Assembly (NCBI RefSeq): GCF_022024055.1
Contig: NZ_CP091788.1
Coordinates: 1,674,001-1,738,000, forward strand
Source: Prevotella sp. E2-28
Lineage (GTDB): Bacteria > Bacteroidota > Bacteroidia > Bacteroidales > Bacteroidaceae
Direction of reading: 5' to 3'
Length of the DNA stretch: 64,000 bases
Shown piece by piece: positions 63,101-64,000 of the stretch. The notes beneath the pieces are model-generated. The model saw only the letters and a list, made by a program, of their open reading frames with translations. It was not told the DNA's origin and did no database searches. Both the position numbers and the translations under genes were made by a program. Positions within the stretch are counted from its first letter, which is position 1. Each line of letters begins with the position of its first letter.

Positions 63101-64000
63101 AGTTGATGACGCACGTCCAGATGAAGGATAGCCTATCGTAAACTGTTGCTGTCTGGAAATTCGACTGCAAACCAGCATGAATGCTGATGAGAGGAATGAG
63201 AACAATGTGACATGATGTTGTGAACAGTAGTCATGAATAGCCTTTGACAAAGTTGGATTCATACTTGCAGCAACACATCCTGTCGTATAATCTGTGTTAT
63301 CTGAATCAGTTTTGAAACCAGGTAAATTCAACTCTGGCACATCCTGCAGATATTGATCCCAATACTGTTTGCTATCTGTACCCAAAGCGCTCTGTTCCTT
63401 CTCGTTGGTATTAAAGACATAGTTGGCAAAATTATCTTTTACCGTTATCTCTTTCCCTTCATATAGTTTATAAAGCTGCTTGCTTAGTTCATCAAGCGAC
63501 CAACCATCAGAGATGAGGTGATGTGTATAAACAGCAAACAGCCATCGTCCGTCGGCATCATGATAGAGCTCTACAAAATAAAGAGGTCCATGCATCAAGT
63601 CGAATGGATGTGACAGTCGTTCTGTAACAAGTTCCTTTATGGCATTTTCATCAGCAACGCTAAATTCAGGAATATCAGTTTGCTCTTTGAAGTCATTCAC
63701 CTTCAGATAATGCTTTCCTTCACTATCCGTAAAGAATGTCATACGAAGGGCAGACTGTATCTGTACCAGTTTGTTCCATGCTGCTAAGAGTTTGTCCTTT
63801 TCCAGCGACAGTCCAAAAGGAATCAGTTCTACCAGATTATAGGCCAGTGATGCCTGCTGACTGAGTTGGCAATGTACAAAGACATTCTGAAGATAGTAGG
63901 ATAGGGGAACAGTCTGTAGGTCTGTATCCTCAGATGTTGACGTCGATATATTCTCTCCTTGTACGGCAGAACTAACAAATAATGCTATTTGACGTAGTTT
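60158..64000 (-). CDS. Nonribosomal peptide synthetase, terminal module C-A-PCP-TE (5' end beyond window)
   Basis: The frame is open to the window edge (1280 residues visible); an internal ATG at 63742 would cut the condensation domain and is not the start. The first residues (KLRQIALFVSS) look like the end of a previous carrier domain, so at least one more module lies upstream. Order: condensation with HHLISDGW; adenylation with YMIYTSGTTGQPKG, FDASVIDIF, NGYGPTENTV, LYATGD, GYRIELADIE and NGKIDR; carrier domain with phosphopantetheine Ser in EIGMNSLQILEY; thioesterase with TTGLCLGGDMAL, so the usual GxSxG nucleophile Ser is Cys. By hand alignment to GrsA the specificity residues are D-A-I-C-L-G-G-V-C, suggesting a hydrophobic substrate. 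Confidence 0.93.
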   Translation of the reverse strand, partial: KLRQIALFVSSAVQGENISTSTSEDTDLQTVPLSYYLQNVFVHCQLSQQASLAYNLVELIPFGLSLEKDKLLAAWNKLVQIQSALRMTFFTDSEGKHYLKVNDFKEQTDIPEFSVADENAIKELVTERLSHPFDLMHGPLYFVELYHDADGRWLFAVYTHHLISDGWSLDELSKQLYKLYEGKEITVKDNFANYVFNTNEKEQSALGTDSKQYWDQYLQDVPELNLPGFKTDSDNTDYTTGCVAASMNPTLSKAIHDYCSQHHVTLFSFLSSAFMLVCSRISRQQQFTIGYPSSGRASSTHFDLVGYFVHPYPLKYDSSLLDMTFSQLCNHTMKDIREATAHPYALVKLPYFNFTLENMRYETSIGVNLPYQLAPLTLTVDNDDKNLQCRWLYRQSMAEKKDVELLSRCYLALLQNLVEDNDKHSVRSASMVDKSEYDRQVRLNTISPLSKPKETIIDVFLHQVAHHPDHLALKDENCSYTYQQLDEASHRVAASLLSDELPQGAVGIYCERSSQSLATILGIVRAGCFYVPLNDSYPKERLRHIMTDSGMQRIVTTQSLKKDIEDLVPSVRIYLIEDLIEAQIEDTLQPKITASTPAYMIYTSGTTGQPKGVIVPHSSVVSMVTIGAPSVYCPTADDRIIQFSTYIFDASVIDIFCALLTGATLITAPESLKKDPERLFQLMEDEQITWACIPPAFLHSCHKDATTSLKTILVGGESPSQEIISRYSNIRFINGYGPTENTVCSTSHTYGNDTTQDSNCIGKPLSGVTCYVLDDDQNLLPDGVVGELYLGGLQLATGYHNRPELNNKSFINNPFVSPSDLEKGINTRLYATGDMVCRKADGLLYFMGRKDFQVKLRGYRIELADIESSILSHPEVQQCVVEVRQMGDANQLVAHIETANSQLTATCLRDWLSDKLSTYMIPAYWSFSDHFPLTHNGKIDRPRLPEPQLCSAGSDNNEELLEVERRCRFTISTIVGIEAESIDVNANLMEEIGMNSLQILEYVSQMQARGFQIHAADVYHCKTIRKLTEFMESNKEPLTQEQIDGRVIYFATPDNRHKPLLIVCSGTPYFEAFYMNLHHVFKDQYTILVVETASEFYSLRPDFPIDMDALMAEYARILRPILKDRTTPIVTTGLCLGGDMALRLAEELDTQKIARPSAVIIDGFACRSKYGADWGGMVVEPGISEEVVKFRNHVLHTLSGSFVQHHYSGPAHLIMCTEFEDAPGQTREEAIAHFPVNKANWKESQPDMPITFVGSVHMQMVHDPENLRIIKQVIDSYAFA

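Noticed and set aside
63700..63742. ATG at 63742 as the NRPS start
   Set aside because: The frame continues upstream without stop and encodes the beginning of the condensation domain and the end of a carrier domain.

Overview
The window reads as chromosomal DNA of a Bacteroidota (Bacteroidales) bacterium, most likely Prevotella or a close relative; the genus is inference. Support comes from many TAnnTTTG promoter elements with TTG about 20 bp upstream, few purine-rich ribosome sites, and Bacteroidota-specific genes: the bamD-rpoZ-DUF4293 operon, an HU-like protein with a 31-residue smalltalk protein, GGGtGRT with its Fe-S scaffold partner, BT4734/VirE-N plus PriCT plus DUF3987, archaeal-type ProRS, and lipoproteins with acidic post-Cys signals. 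Both edges cut genes: a CPA2 antiporter on the left and an NRPS on the right.

Layout. 1-4.5 kb (-): proS, pepT, antiporter. 4.7-6 kb (+): OmpA-like lipoprotein and mtgA, followed by a degenerate 22-bp repeat array. 6.3-8.1 kb: phosphohexomutase with a strong terminator. 8.2-17.1 kb (+): a five-gene phosphosignalling operon made of a zinc-ribbon protein, a Ser/Thr kinase with eleven 9-residue DKTVVLG repeats, a four-AAA CbbX-like ATPase, a zinc-ribbon/FHA protein and a PP2C phosphatase. 17.1-20.8 kb: metA, a U32/RlhA-like protein and a zinc-ribbon membrane protein. 20.9-25.3 kb (-): KDG-kinase-like pfkB, a RelA-type synthetase that has lost its HD site, and a TTD14-like ATPase/CYTH protein. 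Next come tRNA-Lys(CTT), a CE1 esterase, smalltalk and HU-like genes, and a GH30 xylanase-like enzyme.

30.5-36.3 kb is accessory: DUF4160/DUF2442, a surface lipoprotein, an unknown protein, and the BT4734/PriCT/DUF3987 primase-like trio behind a structured leader. 36.4-42.4 kb (-) holds GGGtGRT, the Fe-S scaffold, htpG and uvrB. 42.5-49.2 kb (+) is a housekeeping run from bamD to a GNAT. 49.2-51.8 kb has a SpoU methyltransferase, a Tat flavoprotein and a GNAT-ElaA fusion. 52.2-53.8 kb is an ABC-type ATPase plus a TOPRIM-like partner with an apparently leaderless mRNA, a candidate defence pair. After it lie a nifJ remnant, a small secreted protein with a leader of about 395 nt, intact nifJ, a DUF4143-type ATPase, and the terminal module of an NRPS whose thioesterase carries Cys in place of Ser.

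Most notable for follow-up: the kinase/FHA/PP2C/quad-AAA operon, whose kinase repeats look like built-in FHA docking sites; the ATPase/TOPRIM-like pair; the NRPS with a Cys thioesterase; and several degenerate tandem arrays that all share a 22-bp period, one of them inside a coding sequence.
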